Positions 7,425 through 17,169 are shown, numbered from the stretch's first letter. The stretch: DNA of 36,639 nucleotides from an uncultured Verrucomicrobia subdivision 3 bacterium (GCA_903847285.1 CAINDH010000278.1:1-36639); one strand, 5' to 3'. The notes: a model not told the origin generated them from the letters alone. Numbers and translations are program-made.

Positions 7425-8300
7425 ATGAATGTCCACCATCTGGAACTGTTTTATTTTGTGGCGCAGCATGGCGGCATCATGCCGGCGGTGCGGAACATTC
7501 CCTACGGCATCCAGCAGCCGGCGGTGAGCGCGCAGGTGGCGCAGTTGGAGGAATTTCTCGGCGTGACATTATTTCAGCGGCGGCCCTTCTCGCTGACGCC
7601 GGAGGGCGAAAAACTGTTTCGTTTCATCCAGCCGTTCTTCGCGAACTTGGACAAGGTGGCAAATGAAATTCAGGGCGGGCAGGCGCGGCACTTTCGGATT
7701 GGCGCTTCCACGATTGTGTTGCGCGAGCATATGCCGCAGTTGTTGAACGGAGTGAGAAAAAAATTTCCCGGCTTGAAGATTTCGTTGCGCGAAGGGTTTC
7801 CGGCGCAGTTGGAAACGTTGTTGTCGCGCGATGAAGTGGATCTAGTGATCACGATGATTGGCCGCACGGCGCCGCCGGGTTTTGAATCGTTGGTGCTGCT
7901 GGAACTGCCGATGGTGCTGCTGGTGGAAAAGAATTCCAAAATCAAATCGGCGGCAGAACTGTGGAAGCGTGACAAGATTGACGAGGCGCTTATCTGCCTG
8001 CCCGCGCACGAGGCGATGACGAAAAATTTTCAGACGCGGCTGTCAGCGTTGGGCGTGGAATGGTTTTCGACGATGGAGGCGAGTTCAGCGGATTTGATCG
8101 AGACGTATGTGGAGAATGGTTTGGGGATAGGCGTGTCGGTAAGCGTGCCGGGCAAGGCTTTGCCGAAGAATGTTCGGGGGCTGGCACTGCCAGATTTTCC
8201 GCTCGTGGCGGTGGGAGCGTTGTGGCGCGGCAAAAAATCGCCATTGCTGGAGGAATTTTTAGACATGGCGAAGGCGCGAGCGCGGGAAATTGCCGAGTGA
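7425..8300 (+). CDS. LysR-family transcriptional regulator
   Basis: A 291-residue regulator. The N-terminal winged helix-turn-helix covers residues 1-60 (HHLELFYFVAQHGG, then QQPAVSAQVAQLEEFLGV and TLFQRRPFSLTPEGEKL). A linker helix and a periplasmic-binding-protein-like effector domain (about 85-285) follow. The family binds DNA as a tetramer and responds to a small-molecule inducer. The divergent lipoprotein gene is the nearest candidate target, since LysR proteins often control a divergent neighbour, but nothing in the sequence identifies the ligand. The start at 7425 fits the normal family N-terminus. Confidence 0.93.
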   Translation: MNVHHLELFYFVAQHGGIMPAVRNIPYGIQQPAVSAQVAQLEEFLGVTLFQRRPFSLTPEGEKLFRFIQPFFANLDKVANEIQGGQARHFRIGASTIVLREHMPQLLNGVRKKFPGLKISLREGFPAQLETLLSRDEVDLVITMIGRTAPPGFESLVLLELPMVLLVEKNSKIKSAAELWKRDKIDEALICLPAHEAMTKNFQTRLSALGVEWFSTMEASSADLIETYVENGLGIGVSVSVPGKALPKNVRGLALPDFPLVAVGALWRGKKSPLLEEFLDMAKARAREIAE

Positions 8301-8429
8301 AGGACAGCACGCGGCAGATTTCAGGACAGAAAAGACTTTGGTGCGGACAGAATTTGCCGATGAAGCGGAAGAACCGGCCAAAAAGAGGTCTTGGCGCATG
8401 AACTGCTGAATCATGGAAGAATTTGCGAC

Positions 8430-8459
8430 TTGCTATAACAACCGAAACAAAGATATAAG
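8430..8459 (+). promoter_or_regulatory. Candidate promoter of the pilM operon
   Basis: TTGCTA (8430-8435), an 18-nt spacer and TATAAG (8454-8459), ending 8 nt before the pilM ATG at 8468. There is no Shine-Dalgarno sequence. It would drive pilM through the first NHL gene. Confidence 0.4.
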
Positions 8460-8467
8460 AAACGCCA

Positions 8468-9547
8468 ATGGCTTTTACGCTGCCATCTTTTACGCTGCCA
8501 TTCTCGAATGGCAATTCACGGAAGAAACGGACCCAGATGATCGCAGTGGATCTTGGGAGCCGCACTACCAAAGCCGTCTTGCTGGAAAAGCGGGGCGAAA
8601 TTCTGGCTCTGACGCGCTACGCCCTCCTCGATGCCCCCATCTTCGAAAAAAAAATTTCCGTTGAACTCCTCTCTGAACATCTGAAGGCTGTGGCGGCGGC
8701 GTTGGGCAACACGACCAAGTTCATCACCATGTCAGTGGGTTTGGATGACGCGATTGTGCGCCAGATTGAATTGCCGCAGATTCCCGTGGACGAGATGCGT
8801 TCCATCCTGAAGGTGAACCATAAGAACTACCTGCAGCAGGATTTGCCAAATCATGTTTTTGATTGCTATATCATTCCCCCGCGCGCAGGCGACACGGCAG
8901 CGGGCGCGACTCCTAAATTTAAAGTTCTTGCCGCCGCCGCCAAGCAGCAACTCGTGGCAGACTTCATCAATGCCGCTGCCCTCGCCGGCCTGACCGCGGA
9001 CAGCTTGGTGCCGGGATTGGTCGGCCCGATTAATACCTTTGAGTTAGCGTTGCCGGAAATTTACTCGAAAGAAACTGTGGCGCTGGTGGACATCGGCTTC
9101 AAGCACACCTCCGTTAGCGTGCTCGACCGGGGCGAACTGGTGTTGAACCGCATGATGAATATCGGCGGCGATCAACTGACCATCGGCTTGGCGGATGCCA
9201 TGAGCATCAGCTACGCGGAAGCGGAAGGAATCAAGATGGGTATGGCTCCGGAAGTGGAAACCGCGTTGTTAACCCAAGTGATTCCACTAGGCCGCGAAAT
9301 CCGCGCCTCATTGGATTTCTTTGAGCATCAAAATGACCGCCCGGTTTCGCAGGTTTATGTGAGCGGCGGCTCGGCGCGCTCGGAAATGATTTTGCAGATG
9401 CTTCATCAAGAACTCTTGGTAGAGTGCAAGACGTGGAACCCGACAGGCTTCCTACAACTGGCGTTGCCGGGACAGCAGGCGGTGGAAGTGGATCATATCG
9501 GACCGCAACTGACCGTCGCCGTGGGCGCGGGGTTAGCGGCATTTTAA
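8468..9547 (+). CDS. pilM: PilM-like actin-fold pilus assembly ATPase
   Basis: A 359-residue cytosolic protein with the actin/FtsA fold. Phosphate-1 is IAVDLGSRTTKAVLLEKRG (about 25-43), phosphate-2 is ALVDIGFKHTSVSVLDRGE and the adenosine motif is VYVSGGSARSEMI. In type IV pilus systems PilM forms a ring under the inner membrane and binds the N-terminus of PilN. The Lys/Arg-containing leader of about 23 residues before the fold is kept because the ATG at 8468 lies just after a promoter-like pair. It is the first gene of pilM-N-O-P-secretin; no PilB/PilT ATPase, PilC or PilD is in the window. Confidence 0.85.
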   Translation: MAFTLPSFTLPFSNGNSRKKRTQMIAVDLGSRTTKAVLLEKRGEILALTRYALLDAPIFEKKISVELLSEHLKAVAAALGNTTKFITMSVGLDDAIVRQIELPQIPVDEMRSILKVNHKNYLQQDLPNHVFDCYIIPPRAGDTAAGATPKFKVLAAAAKQQLVADFINAAALAGLTADSLVPGLVGPINTFELALPEIYSKETVALVDIGFKHTSVSVLDRGELVLNRMMNIGGDQLTIGLADAMSISYAEAEGIKMGMAPEVETALLTQVIPLGREIRASLDFFEHQNDRPVSQVYVSGGSARSEMILQMLHQELLVECKTWNPTGFLQLALPGQQAVEVDHIGPQLTVAVGAGLAAF

Positions 9548-9553
9548 TTTGCT

Positions 9554-10228
9554 ATGCCTATTCGCATAAATCTATTGGCGGAATCGCAGGCGGAAGAGGA
9601 TTTACGCCGTCGAGACCCAGTGAAGCGCTCCGTGATTGGGGGCGCGCTACTCATCGCCGTCGGCCTCGTCTGGTTCAGTTCCATTTGGGCGGAATCCCTC
9701 TGGGCAAGCCGCCAACTGACCTCCATCGAGACTGAAATCCAAACACGCACGAATGACTTCAGCCAAGTGCTTTCCAACCAGAAAAAAGCCAACGATGCTA
9801 CGAGGCGTTTGGACGCGCTACAGAAATTGAGCGCCTCCCGTTTCCTGCAAGGAAATTTGCTGGAGTCCATGCAAAAGCTCTACGTTCCCAACGTTCAAAT
9901 CACCCGCCTGCGCGTGGATCAAAATTATGCGGCAACCCCAGGAACACCTCCGGTCACCAACAGCGTCGGGGTTATTCCAGGACGTCCTGGTATTGCCACC
10001 GAACGCGTGCTGCTCACCTTGGATGCGAAGGATTCAAGCCCGAATCCTGGCGACCAGATTAACCATTTTAAAGAATCTCTCGCCGGGCCGGAATTTTTGA
10101 AGCCCATAATGGAAAAGACCAACAGCGTTCGCCTCTCTTCTCCACCTTCTGCACCTCAATCCATTGCTGACGGCAAATTTTTCGTTTTATTCACCGTGGA
10201 ATGCCGTCTCGCTGACAAGACCCGATGA
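9554..10228 (+). CDS. pilN: PilN-like inner-membrane alignment protein
   Basis: A 224-residue bitopic protein. It begins MPIRINLLAESQAEEDLRRR; the INLL motif near the N-terminus is the PilM-binding signature. A transmembrane helix follows (about 26-46), then a periplasmic coiled coil (about 50-100) and a globular domain. Position between PilM and a PilO-like protein supports the assignment. It overlaps the next gene by ATGA. The C-terminal domain is longer and more Pro-rich than in standard PilN. Confidence 0.82.
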   Translation: MPIRINLLAESQAEEDLRRRDPVKRSVIGGALLIAVGLVWFSSIWAESLWASRQLTSIETEIQTRTNDFSQVLSNQKKANDATRRLDALQKLSASRFLQGNLLESMQKLYVPNVQITRLRVDQNYAATPGTPPVTNSVGVIPGRPGIATERVLLTLDAKDSSPNPGDQINHFKESLAGPEFLKPIMEKTNSVRLSSPPSAPQSIADGKFFVLFTVECRLADKTR

Positions 10229-10791
10229 AAAGATTACCTCCAGCCAAACGCAACCAGTTGATCATGGTGATTATCGCCACGATTTTGACGGTTGTCGTGA
10301 TTTATTCCTGCCTCATCAGCCCGCAAAAAGAAAAGAACAGCAAGCTGGGCGCACGCATCCGCGAACAGCAGGATCGCTTGCAGACCATCAAGAAAGCTAT
10401 CAAGGAAACCGACACCATCACGACCGACCTAGCTGACTTGACCTTGCAACTTAACCGCGCCGAGCAGGACGTAGCCAGTGGCGATGTGAACGCCTGGACC
10501 TACGACACCATCCGTCGCTTCAAGGCCAATTACCATGTGGACATCCCCAGCATTGCGCAGCCGACCATCACCGATGTGGACGTCCTCGCGGGCTTTCCCT
10601 ATCGTCAGGCCAAGTTGAGCCTGAATGGCAGTGCGTTTTACCACGACCTAGGAAAATTTGTCTCCGACTTTGAAAATAATTTTCCGCATATGCGGATGAT
10701 TAACCTGATCATCGAACCCAGCCAGGGCGGCGGAACCGAAAAACTTTCATTCCGGATGGAAGTCATCACCCTCGTGAAGCCCAACACCTGA
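10225..10791 (+). CDS. pilO: PilO-like inner-membrane alignment protein
   Basis: A 188-residue protein. A short basic N-terminus (MKRLPPAKRNQ) is followed by a transmembrane helix (about 11-31, LIMVIIATILTVVVIYSCL), then a coiled coil with heptad character (about 35-85) and a ferredoxin-like periplasmic domain ending in KLSFRMEVITLVKP. This is the PilO plan; PilN and PilO heterodimers link the cytosolic PilM ring to PilP and the secretin. The start overlaps the pilN stop. Identification rests on topology and order more than on sequence motifs. Confidence 0.78.
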   Translation: MKRLPPAKRNQLIMVIIATILTVVVIYSCLISPQKEKNSKLGARIREQQDRLQTIKKAIKETDTITTDLADLTLQLNRAEQDVASGDVNAWTYDTIRRFKANYHVDIPSIAQPTITDVDVLAGFPYRQAKLSLNGSAFYHDLGKFVSDFENNFPHMRMINLIIEPSQGGGTEKLSFRMEVITLVKPNT

Positions 10792-10797
10792 AACTGC

Positions 10798-11226
10798 GTG
10801 AAAACTTTAGCCACCTTATTTTTTGCGCTGACGCTGGCTAGCATGGCAGCGGATAAAACCACCGCGCCCGCCACCAACAAGCCAGCTGCGGCCAAGCCCG
10901 CGCCGCTGATGCCTACCCGATCCACTTTCACACAGCCTGCCAGCGTGCGCGATGGCCGCGACCCGTTTTTTCCCGAATCCACGCGTGCCTTTGAAACCAC
11001 CCAAGCTTCTACGGTTCACGTAGTCGAACTCAACAATCTCGCAGTGAAAGGTTTCTCCATTGTCCGGGGCCGCCCCATGGTCATCATCAACAATCATTCT
11101 TTTATGGTCGGCGATGAAGGCGATGTGCTCGTCACCGGTGGCCGCGCCCACTTGCGCTGCGTGGAAATCCTTTCCAGCAAAGTCGTAGTGGAAATCAATG
11201 GAGCCCGCCACGAAATCAAATATTGA
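10798..11226 (+). CDS. PilP-like periplasmic secretin-docking protein
   Basis: A 142-residue exported protein that starts with GTG at 10798, 6 nt after the pilO stop. The signal peptide is about residues 1-17 (MKTLATLFFALTLASMA), but there is no lipobox Cys, unlike classical PilP. An Ala/Pro/Lys-rich linker leads to VRDGRDPFFPES, the RDPF motif common to PilP/GspC-type linkers. A small beta domain (about 75-140) with VKGFSIVRGRPMVIINNHS and GDEGDVL is like the HR domain that touches the secretin N0 domain. It would link PilN-PilO to the outer-membrane pore. Confidence 0.72.
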   Translation: MKTLATLFFALTLASMAADKTTAPATNKPAAAKPAPLMPTRSTFTQPASVRDGRDPFFPESTRAFETTQASTVHVVELNNLAVKGFSIVRGRPMVIINNHSFMVGDEGDVLVTGGRAHLRCVEILSSKVVVEINGARHEIKY

Positions 11227-11284
11227 CCAACCCGTCCCAACCGAAACAAATTTACGGAGCGCAAACCAAAACCAAAACCTAGTC

Positions 11285-13102
11285 ATGAAAAAAATCGCCT
11301 ACTCCCTGTTGCTGGCTGGCATCATCGGCCTTGTTGCCGCACACGCCCAAACCAACATCACCGCGCCGGCTGAAGCCACCAATACCCCGGCTGTCACCAC
11401 GGCCGCCGACGCGCCCGCGCCAGCCACCGCCCCTGCCCCTGCCCCCGAACCGGTTCCCGCCGCCGCCGCTCCAGCGGTAGCCGCCGAGGCTGTTACCACC
11501 AATGCCGTGGTTGCGACCGAAGTCGCCGCGAACACCAACACCGTGGCCGCTGTCGAAGTGACTCCTAATACTAACGCTTTGGTTGTAGCCGAAATCGTGG
11601 CCGCCGCCCCTACGAGCATCCCGCTCATTCAGTTCTCCGACGTGCCGATCCGCACCGCCATTGAAAATCTCGCGCGCCAGGCCGGCATTAATTACATGCT
11701 CGACCCGAAGATTGGTTACGGCGAAGCCGATGCCGCCGGTCAGATTAAAGCCGAACCACAACTCTCCATCCGTTGGGAAAACATCAGCGCCGAGAACGCG
11801 CTGCTCGCCTTGTTGGACAATTACAACCTGCAAATCAACCGCGACAAGAAAACCGGCATTGATCGCATCACGATGAAAGATCCCACCGCCCCGCCGGTGC
11901 TGCTCACCCGCGTCATTCAGTTGCAATACGCCTCTGTCTCCAACATGGTGGAATCCGTCGGCCCCGCGCTGACGGACAAGCGCAGCAAAGTGCTTGCGGA
12001 CACGCGCACCAGCCAGATGGTGGTTGTCGCCACTGACCCGGAACAATCCGCCGTGGATATTCTCATCAAGCAACTCGATAAACCGACCCGCCAAGTTTTG
12101 ATTGAAACCAAGCTGGTGGAAATCTCCTCACAGCCACACACCACCAAGGGCGTGGACTGGACCGCCACCCTCGGCGCACAGAACGTCACCTTCGGCAACG
12201 GCAACACCACGGGTAGCCGCGTGACCTCTCCGACGAGCGCAGGTGGCTCGGGTGGCACAACTCCTGGCACCGGTTACCCCGTGCCTGCCGACGGTTCTCA
12301 AAGCGTGTTGAATTTGCTACAAACCGTTGGCAAAGGCGGCTTCTCTGCCAGCACGGCAGCCGGCCTGGTTCCCTACACCGCATTCATGAATGCCGACGGT
12401 GTGAATGCCACAATTTCTTTCCTTAACGCCAGCTACAATGCACAAGTGATGTCCACGCCCAAGGTGGTGACGCTGGATAATGAAATGGCGCAGATCGAAG
12501 TCACCCGCCAATTCCCCGTCATCAGTGTCGGTGCGGGCACGCAAAATTCTTCCGGCAGCTCCTCGGTGACGTATTCTAACATTGGCACGATTCTCCGCGT
12601 CACTCCGCGCATTTCAGCCAACGAAAAAATCTGGCTGCGTGTTGCCCCGGAACTGTCCTCGCACTTTGGCGACCAGAAAGTCAGCGTCTCCGGTGGTGGT
12701 GGCAATTCAGGTTTCTCCTTCAGCGTTCCAATCTTTGATACGCGCCGGTTGATGACTCAGGTTTTAATTCCGAACGGCCACACGCTGGTCATGGGTGGCC
12801 TTATCCGCGATAACCCAACGTCCTCCTACTCCAAGGTTCCGATTTTGGGCGACATCCCTTGGCTCGGCTGGGGATTCCGCAGCGAAGATAAAAGCATGGA
12901 AAAAGACAACCTGATTATTTTCCTCACACCCACGATTGTGCAAGATGATGATTTCACCCCAGCCGCGACAGAATTTCTTCACCAGAAAGAACACGTCATG
13001 AAGCAGTCCATGAACCCGCACAGTTGGTGGGACAGCGGCGAGCCTCGTGGCAACTGGGCCAACCCAGTTCCGGCCCCCGGCGAGTTTGATGGGAAAAAAT
13101 AG
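11285..13102 (+). CDS. pilQ: Secretin (PilQ/GspD-family outer-membrane pore)
   Basis: A 605-residue exported protein. The signal peptide ends near Ala20 (ending VAAHAQ). Residues 22-112 are an Ala/Pro/Thr/Val-rich linker. An STN/N0-like domain (about 113-200) and an N1-type domain (about 203-280, ending LIETKLVEIS) follow, then a Gly/Ser/Thr-rich loop. The secretin barrel (about 370-565) shows VMSTPKVVTLDNEMAQIEV, ILRVTPRISANEKIWL and GHTLVMGGLIRDN, then KVPILGDIPWLGWGFRS and LIIFLTPTIV. It forms the multimeric outer-membrane channel. I chose the ATG at 11285 because the signal peptide starts there; an upstream ATG at 11198 lies inside the previous gene. Confidence 0.92.
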   Translation: MKKIAYSLLLAGIIGLVAAHAQTNITAPAEATNTPAVTTAADAPAPATAPAPAPEPVPAAAAPAVAAEAVTTNAVVATEVAANTNTVAAVEVTPNTNALVVAEIVAAAPTSIPLIQFSDVPIRTAIENLARQAGINYMLDPKIGYGEADAAGQIKAEPQLSIRWENISAENALLALLDNYNLQINRDKKTGIDRITMKDPTAPPVLLTRVIQLQYASVSNMVESVGPALTDKRSKVLADTRTSQMVVVATDPEQSAVDILIKQLDKPTRQVLIETKLVEISSQPHTTKGVDWTATLGAQNVTFGNGNTTGSRVTSPTSAGGSGGTTPGTGYPVPADGSQSVLNLLQTVGKGGFSASTAAGLVPYTAFMNADGVNATISFLNASYNAQVMSTPKVVTLDNEMAQIEVTRQFPVISVGAGTQNSSGSSSVTYSNIGTILRVTPRISANEKIWLRVAPELSSHFGDQKVSVSGGGGNSGFSFSVPIFDTRRLMTQVLIPNGHTLVMGGLIRDNPTSSYSKVPILGDIPWLGWGFRSEDKSMEKDNLIIFLTPTIVQDDDFTPAATEFLHQKEHVMKQSMNPHSWWDSGEPRGNWANPVPAPGEFDGKK

Positions 13103-13152
13103 CTCCATTGTTGATCTGATCATCCAATTGGAACCACAACCAGAGTCTACCT

Positions 13153-16100
13153 ATGAGATACAACCTTGTTAAACCGCCAATGTCAGCCCTGTGCTGTTTG
13201 CTGGCTGGCTTAAGCTTGCTACTGGGTGATTTTGCCCAAGCAGCGTCAGTCACCACGCTCGGTGGCGGTGACCCAAACGTGTCCCCTAAATACCAAGGCT
13301 ATCGCAATGGCACCACGCTGACACAAGCCCTCTTTCGCAACCCGTGCGGGCTAGCCATTGACAAGACCGGTAATTACCTTCTCGTAGCCGACCGCGACAA
13401 CAATGCCGTCCGACTCGTTGATTTCACCTTTAACCCCAGCATCACGGCCAACTTGCTGACGATGACCAACTACGTGCCGACAACCAACTTGTTCAGCAAG
13501 CCCGTGGGTGTGGCCATTGATCTTTCCTACAACGTTTTTGTTTTGAACCGCGCCAGCGGAACCAACGGTTATGTGCTCCAGTTCGATGTGGATGGCGAAC
13601 TCATTGCCACCAACCTGAACAAAATAACCAACGCTGCCGGGATGGCGGTGGACTTCAACACCAACATCTTTGTGACCGCCAGCAACCGGGTCTTCAAGTA
13701 TTCCGTCACCACGGGAGTCAAGACCCAGATCGCCCTAATCACGGCCAGCAATTGTTCATTGCAGGGCATTACGGTAAAACGTGACGGACAGCTCGCCGTC
13801 TGCGATGCCGGACGAAATGGCATTCTTTTCATCAATCCGAACACAGGCGTCGTCACCACCAACGCTGGCTTTCACGGCCGAGGCGATTTTATCACCGTCA
13901 ACAACAGCTCCATCAGCAACACCGCCAAATTCTTCCAGCCGTATGGCGTGGCGGAAACGGGCGATGGCACTTTGATTGTCAGCGATTTTGGCAATAACCG
14001 CTTGAAGGCCGTGCTGACCAGTGGCGCTGTTACCAACATTTCTGGCGTGGCTTCCAACTACTGGGGCGGCACTTTCCCCGGCTGGTATGATGGCACAGTA
14101 TTTTTGCCTGACACCGTTGCGCCCAACGCCCAATCCCGCCAACCTAACGGCATTGCCTACGCCTACGATGGCTCCATTTACGTTTCGGAAGATTACTACC
14201 ACACCATCCGCAAAGTGACTGGCACCGGACTGGCGCTGCTACTAGCCCCGCCGCCGCCGCCGCCAAGCGCGCCCATCAATCTTGTTGCTTCAACGAACTT
14301 CGGACAAATCATCCTGACGTGGAGTGCCGTCAGTGGAGCAACCAATTATTATGTCAAACGCTCGCCTTCTAGCGGCGGGCCATATACCACCCTTACTTCG
14401 ACCACGACCACCTCTTACACAGACATCAGCATCGTGCCTGGCAATACCTATTACTACGTCGTTTCTGCCGTTAGCCCGGGCGGCGAAGGGCCAAACTCAA
14501 CTGAGGCTAGTGCCCGCCTAGAACTGCCTCCAGTGCCAACACCGCAGATTGGTTATGTCGATTTTCCCGCTACCTCGGTTCCGTTTGGCTATACCTCTGT
14601 ATTCCATGAAGGGGCTTCCTTCGTCTTCAACAACAGCTTCCCGCTCGTTATTGTAGGCAGCGCCGCTAGCCAGGTGTTTTATGAATACGCCGCTACCTCC
14701 ACAAATGGAGTTCCCAATCCAACTGGTTCATCGGCTTCTGCTCCTCAGGGCTATCAAGATGGTTTGTCTCAAGGCGAGGTGGACCTCCTAAAACTCCCCA
14801 TCCAGTTGCCTGACTTCACAATTAAAGCAATTGGTAAAAAACTTGACGGCAGTCCCGACAGTGCGATAGCTCAAACCCGCGTCCAGTTTGTCGTGGCGAA
14901 TCCCGTGGTCAACGGCAATAACGCCGCGCAATTTACCATCACCGATCCGACCGCTGGAGCGCGTTTGTTCTACACATTGGATGGCTCAAATCCGTCCAGC
15001 ACCAATGCCAACGCGATTGATTTGGGCACCGTGCCGACCACAACTAATGCTTGGATCATTTCATTTCCTATTACTAGCAATACGCTATTCAAAGCTCAGG
15101 CTTTCAAGAGCAATTTCCAACCCAGCGGTATTGTAAGCAACTTCTTCACGGTCGCCGCCTTCCAACCCACGGCAATTTCTTTTGGCTTTGATGTTGGTGA
15201 AGCCTCAAGCGATTTCGTTGCGTCACCCGGCCAGACTTTTTATGCGCCCATCACCTTGAGCCTCGTCGGCACGCCGACCATCAACAGCCTGCAATTCAAT
15301 CTCATCGTGACCAACGGCGTGACAAACTCCGGCCCGCCCATCACGGTGAATAATTTTGGCTTCCAGTCCATGCTGGAAAAACCGATTCCCGGCGTAACAC
15401 CTGTAGTGTATACCAACATACCACCGCTCATGTTTGCTGGCGGTGGAACTTTCACCAATGGAGTATTCTCGGACGGCAACAGTCTGCTAGGCATTGGTTG
15501 GCTAGAACGCGTTGGCGCAACCAACCTCTATAATACGGGGAACCAGACCTTGGTAACCTACTCGCAGGCGCATGACACGCTCTTCCTTTCTAGCGGCGGC
15601 AAAGTCATCGTGGGCGGGCTGAATATCAACATCCCCGTCGGGGCGCAGACAAATAACAGCTACAAAATTCTGATTGGTCGTCCCTCGGCAACTTCAGACG
15701 GCATCGGGGCGCCTGGCTCGGATGTGTTCATTTCCGCGCCTACCAATGCCGGGACCGGCGGCGGCACTTTGAATGCGCTCAAATACATCACCGTCGGTCA
15801 GCGCAAATATGTCGCGGGTAGTGTCTATCCATTCCGTTGGTTCAACGCGGGCGACTTCGGCTCCAGCAACCTCGTCAGCGCCGACGTGGCGCAAGTGTTT
15901 CAGTCTGCAATTTACAGTTTCAACTACCCACCTTTCGACATTAATTCATTTAACGGCATCGGCTTTACTAACGTAAGTGACTTTTACGATGCCATGGATT
16001 CCTGCGGCAGCTACGGTGCGCTGTGCAGCGATGCGGGCAACATCAATTTCGGCAACTACACAAACTCGTTCAGCTATGTCTCCCCGACCGACCCGCTGTT

Positions 16101-17151
16101 TGATGGCACTGACACCAACATCAACCAAGTTGCCTTTGGCGACGGCGCGCTCGACATCTGCGACGTATATGTGACCTATCGCCGCTCGCTGGATCCCAGC
16201 CTCACCTTCTTCCGCCGTTTCTGGAACAACCACGCGCGCGTGGCTGAGATCACCGCTAACGTCGCCGCACACGTCACGACCAAATCTGTTGTGGCCAAGT
16301 CGGGCACCATTGCCCCCAAAGTCGTCAGCACCGTTGCCCCGCTCGTCAACTTCGCCGCTGGCGATGTGGTCGGCTCCGCCGGCTCCGTGGTGCAAATCCC
16401 CATCACCGCGAACATCCTCGGCAGCTATCCGCTGCGCACGCTGATGCTCAATGTCACGGTTGTCCCGCTGGACGGCTCGCCCGCCATCACTACCGCCGTT
16501 TCGTTCACGCAGACCAGCACCGTGATTGGCTCGCCCTACACCACCAGTTCTAAAGGCAACGGCAATTACGCCGCCGTGTGGTTGAACACCACCAACGCCG
16601 GCCTCACGGGCAGCGTCACCATCGGCACATTGAATGTCACGATACCTGCATCCGCCGGCACGAACGCCGCCTACGCCGTGCATTTCGATCACATCTCCGC
16701 CTCGCCGAATGGCCTCGCCTCCTTCCCGGAAAATACACTGACCGGCGTGATTGCCACCCGCACCCGCACCAACTCAACCAGCGGCGACGGCATCCCGGAT
16801 GCCTGGCGTTTGCGTTGGTTCGGCACGCTCAACAACGCGCTGGCCGCCTCCAACGCTTGCCCATCCGGCGATGGCATCAACAACTACAAAAAGTTTGTCG
16901 CCGGTGTGGATCCGAATGCGGCGAATAATTTCCCCAGCGTGAAACCGAAATCGGCAGTGACGCCCGGCTACAGCGCCTCGATCCACTGGTCCTCGGTCAA
17001 CGGCAAGAAATACGCCATCGAACGTTCCGCCACTTTGTTCAACGGCAGTTGGTCGGTGTTGAACACCAACATCGGCACAGGCAATGACATGACCTATGAC
17101 GACACCACCACGAACAAGGTGAAATTCTACCGGGTGCGGATTTTGCCGTAA
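13153..17151 (+). CDS. Giant secreted NHL-FN3-chitobiase-like-cohesin/dockerin-like protein (paralogue 1)
   Basis: 1332 residues. The signal peptide spans about 1-30 (CCLLAGLSLLLGDFAQA). Modules in order: NHL beta-propeller (about 32-360, with repeats such as GLAIDKTGNYLLVADRDNN); a proline run; FN3 (374-457); a chitobiase C-terminal-like beta domain (about 580-666, ARLFYTLDGSNPSSTN); cohesin-like domain 1 (about 673-866); dockerin-like motifs (AGDFGSSNLVSADVAQVF near 898, FGDGALDICDVYVTYRR near 996); cohesin-like domain 2 (about 1064-1203); an EF-hand-like pair (SGDGIPDAWRLRWFG, SGDGINNYKKFVAG); and a C-terminal module ending FYRVRILP. It starts 50 nt after the secretin stop with no terminator between, so it is probably co-expressed with the pilus genes. 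The function is unknown; a surface adhesin or scaffold is likely. Confidence 0.85.
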   Translation: MRYNLVKPPMSALCCLLAGLSLLLGDFAQAASVTTLGGGDPNVSPKYQGYRNGTTLTQALFRNPCGLAIDKTGNYLLVADRDNNAVRLVDFTFNPSITANLLTMTNYVPTTNLFSKPVGVAIDLSYNVFVLNRASGTNGYVLQFDVDGELIATNLNKITNAAGMAVDFNTNIFVTASNRVFKYSVTTGVKTQIALITASNCSLQGITVKRDGQLAVCDAGRNGILFINPNTGVVTTNAGFHGRGDFITVNNSSISNTAKFFQPYGVAETGDGTLIVSDFGNNRLKAVLTSGAVTNISGVASNYWGGTFPGWYDGTVFLPDTVAPNAQSRQPNGIAYAYDGSIYVSEDYYHTIRKVTGTGLALLLAPPPPPPSAPINLVASTNFGQIILTWSAVSGATNYYVKRSPSSGGPYTTLTSTTTTSYTDISIVPGNTYYYVVSAVSPGGEGPNSTEASARLELPPVPTPQIGYVDFPATSVPFGYTSVFHEGASFVFNNSFPLVIVGSAASQVFYEYAATSTNGVPNPTGSSASAPQGYQDGLSQGEVDLLKLPIQLPDFTIKAIGKKLDGSPDSAIAQTRVQFVVANPVVNGNNAAQFTITDPTAGARLFYTLDGSNPSSTNANAIDLGTVPTTTNAWIISFPITSNTLFKAQAFKSNFQPSGIVSNFFTVAAFQPTAISFGFDVGEASSDFVASPGQTFYAPITLSLVGTPTINSLQFNLIVTNGVTNSGPPITVNNFGFQSMLEKPIPGVTPVVYTNIPPLMFAGGGTFTNGVFSDGNSLLGIGWLERVGATNLYNTGNQTLVTYSQAHDTLFLSSGGKVIVGGLNINIPVGAQTNNSYKILIGRPSATSDGIGAPGSDVFISAPTNAGTGGGTLNALKYITVGQRKYVAGSVYPFRWFNAGDFGSSNLVSADVAQVFQSAIYSFNYPPFDINSFNGIGFTNVSDFYDAMDSCGSYGALCSDAGNINFGNYTNSFSYVSPTDPLFDGTDTNINQVAFGDGALDICDVYVTYRRSLDPSLTFFRRFWNNHARVAEITANVAAHVTTKSVVAKSGTIAPKVVSTVAPLVNFAAGDVVGSAGSVVQIPITANILGSYPLRTLMLNVTVVPLDGSPAITTAVSFTQTSTVIGSPYTTSSKGNGNYAAVWLNTTNAGLTGSVTIGTLNVTIPASAGTNAAYAVHFDHISASPNGLASFPENTLTGVIATRTRTNSTSGDGIPDAWRLRWFGTLNNALAASNACPSGDGINNYKKFVAGVDPNAANNFPSVKPKSAVTPGYSASIHWSSVNGKKYAIERSATLFNGSWSVLNTNIGTGNDMTYDDTTTNKVKFYRVRILP

Positions 17152-17169
17152 GCGATCGGTTCCTCAAAT

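Noticed and set aside
11279..12094. A long minus-strand frame inside the secretin gene
   Set aside because: Its Gly/Arg/Val-rich product mirrors the Ala/Pro/Thr-rich linker of the secretin; no start context or family.
14250..14276. CCG-rich tract before the FN3 domain as a possible contingency repeat
   Set aside because: It is short and in frame, encoding a proline linker (APPPPPPSAP). Unit changes would only alter linker length, and the paralogue lacks it.
15946..16692. A 248-codon minus-strand frame inside NHL paralogue 1
   Set aside because: Low-complexity Gly/Val/Arg product opposite a well-supported modular protein.
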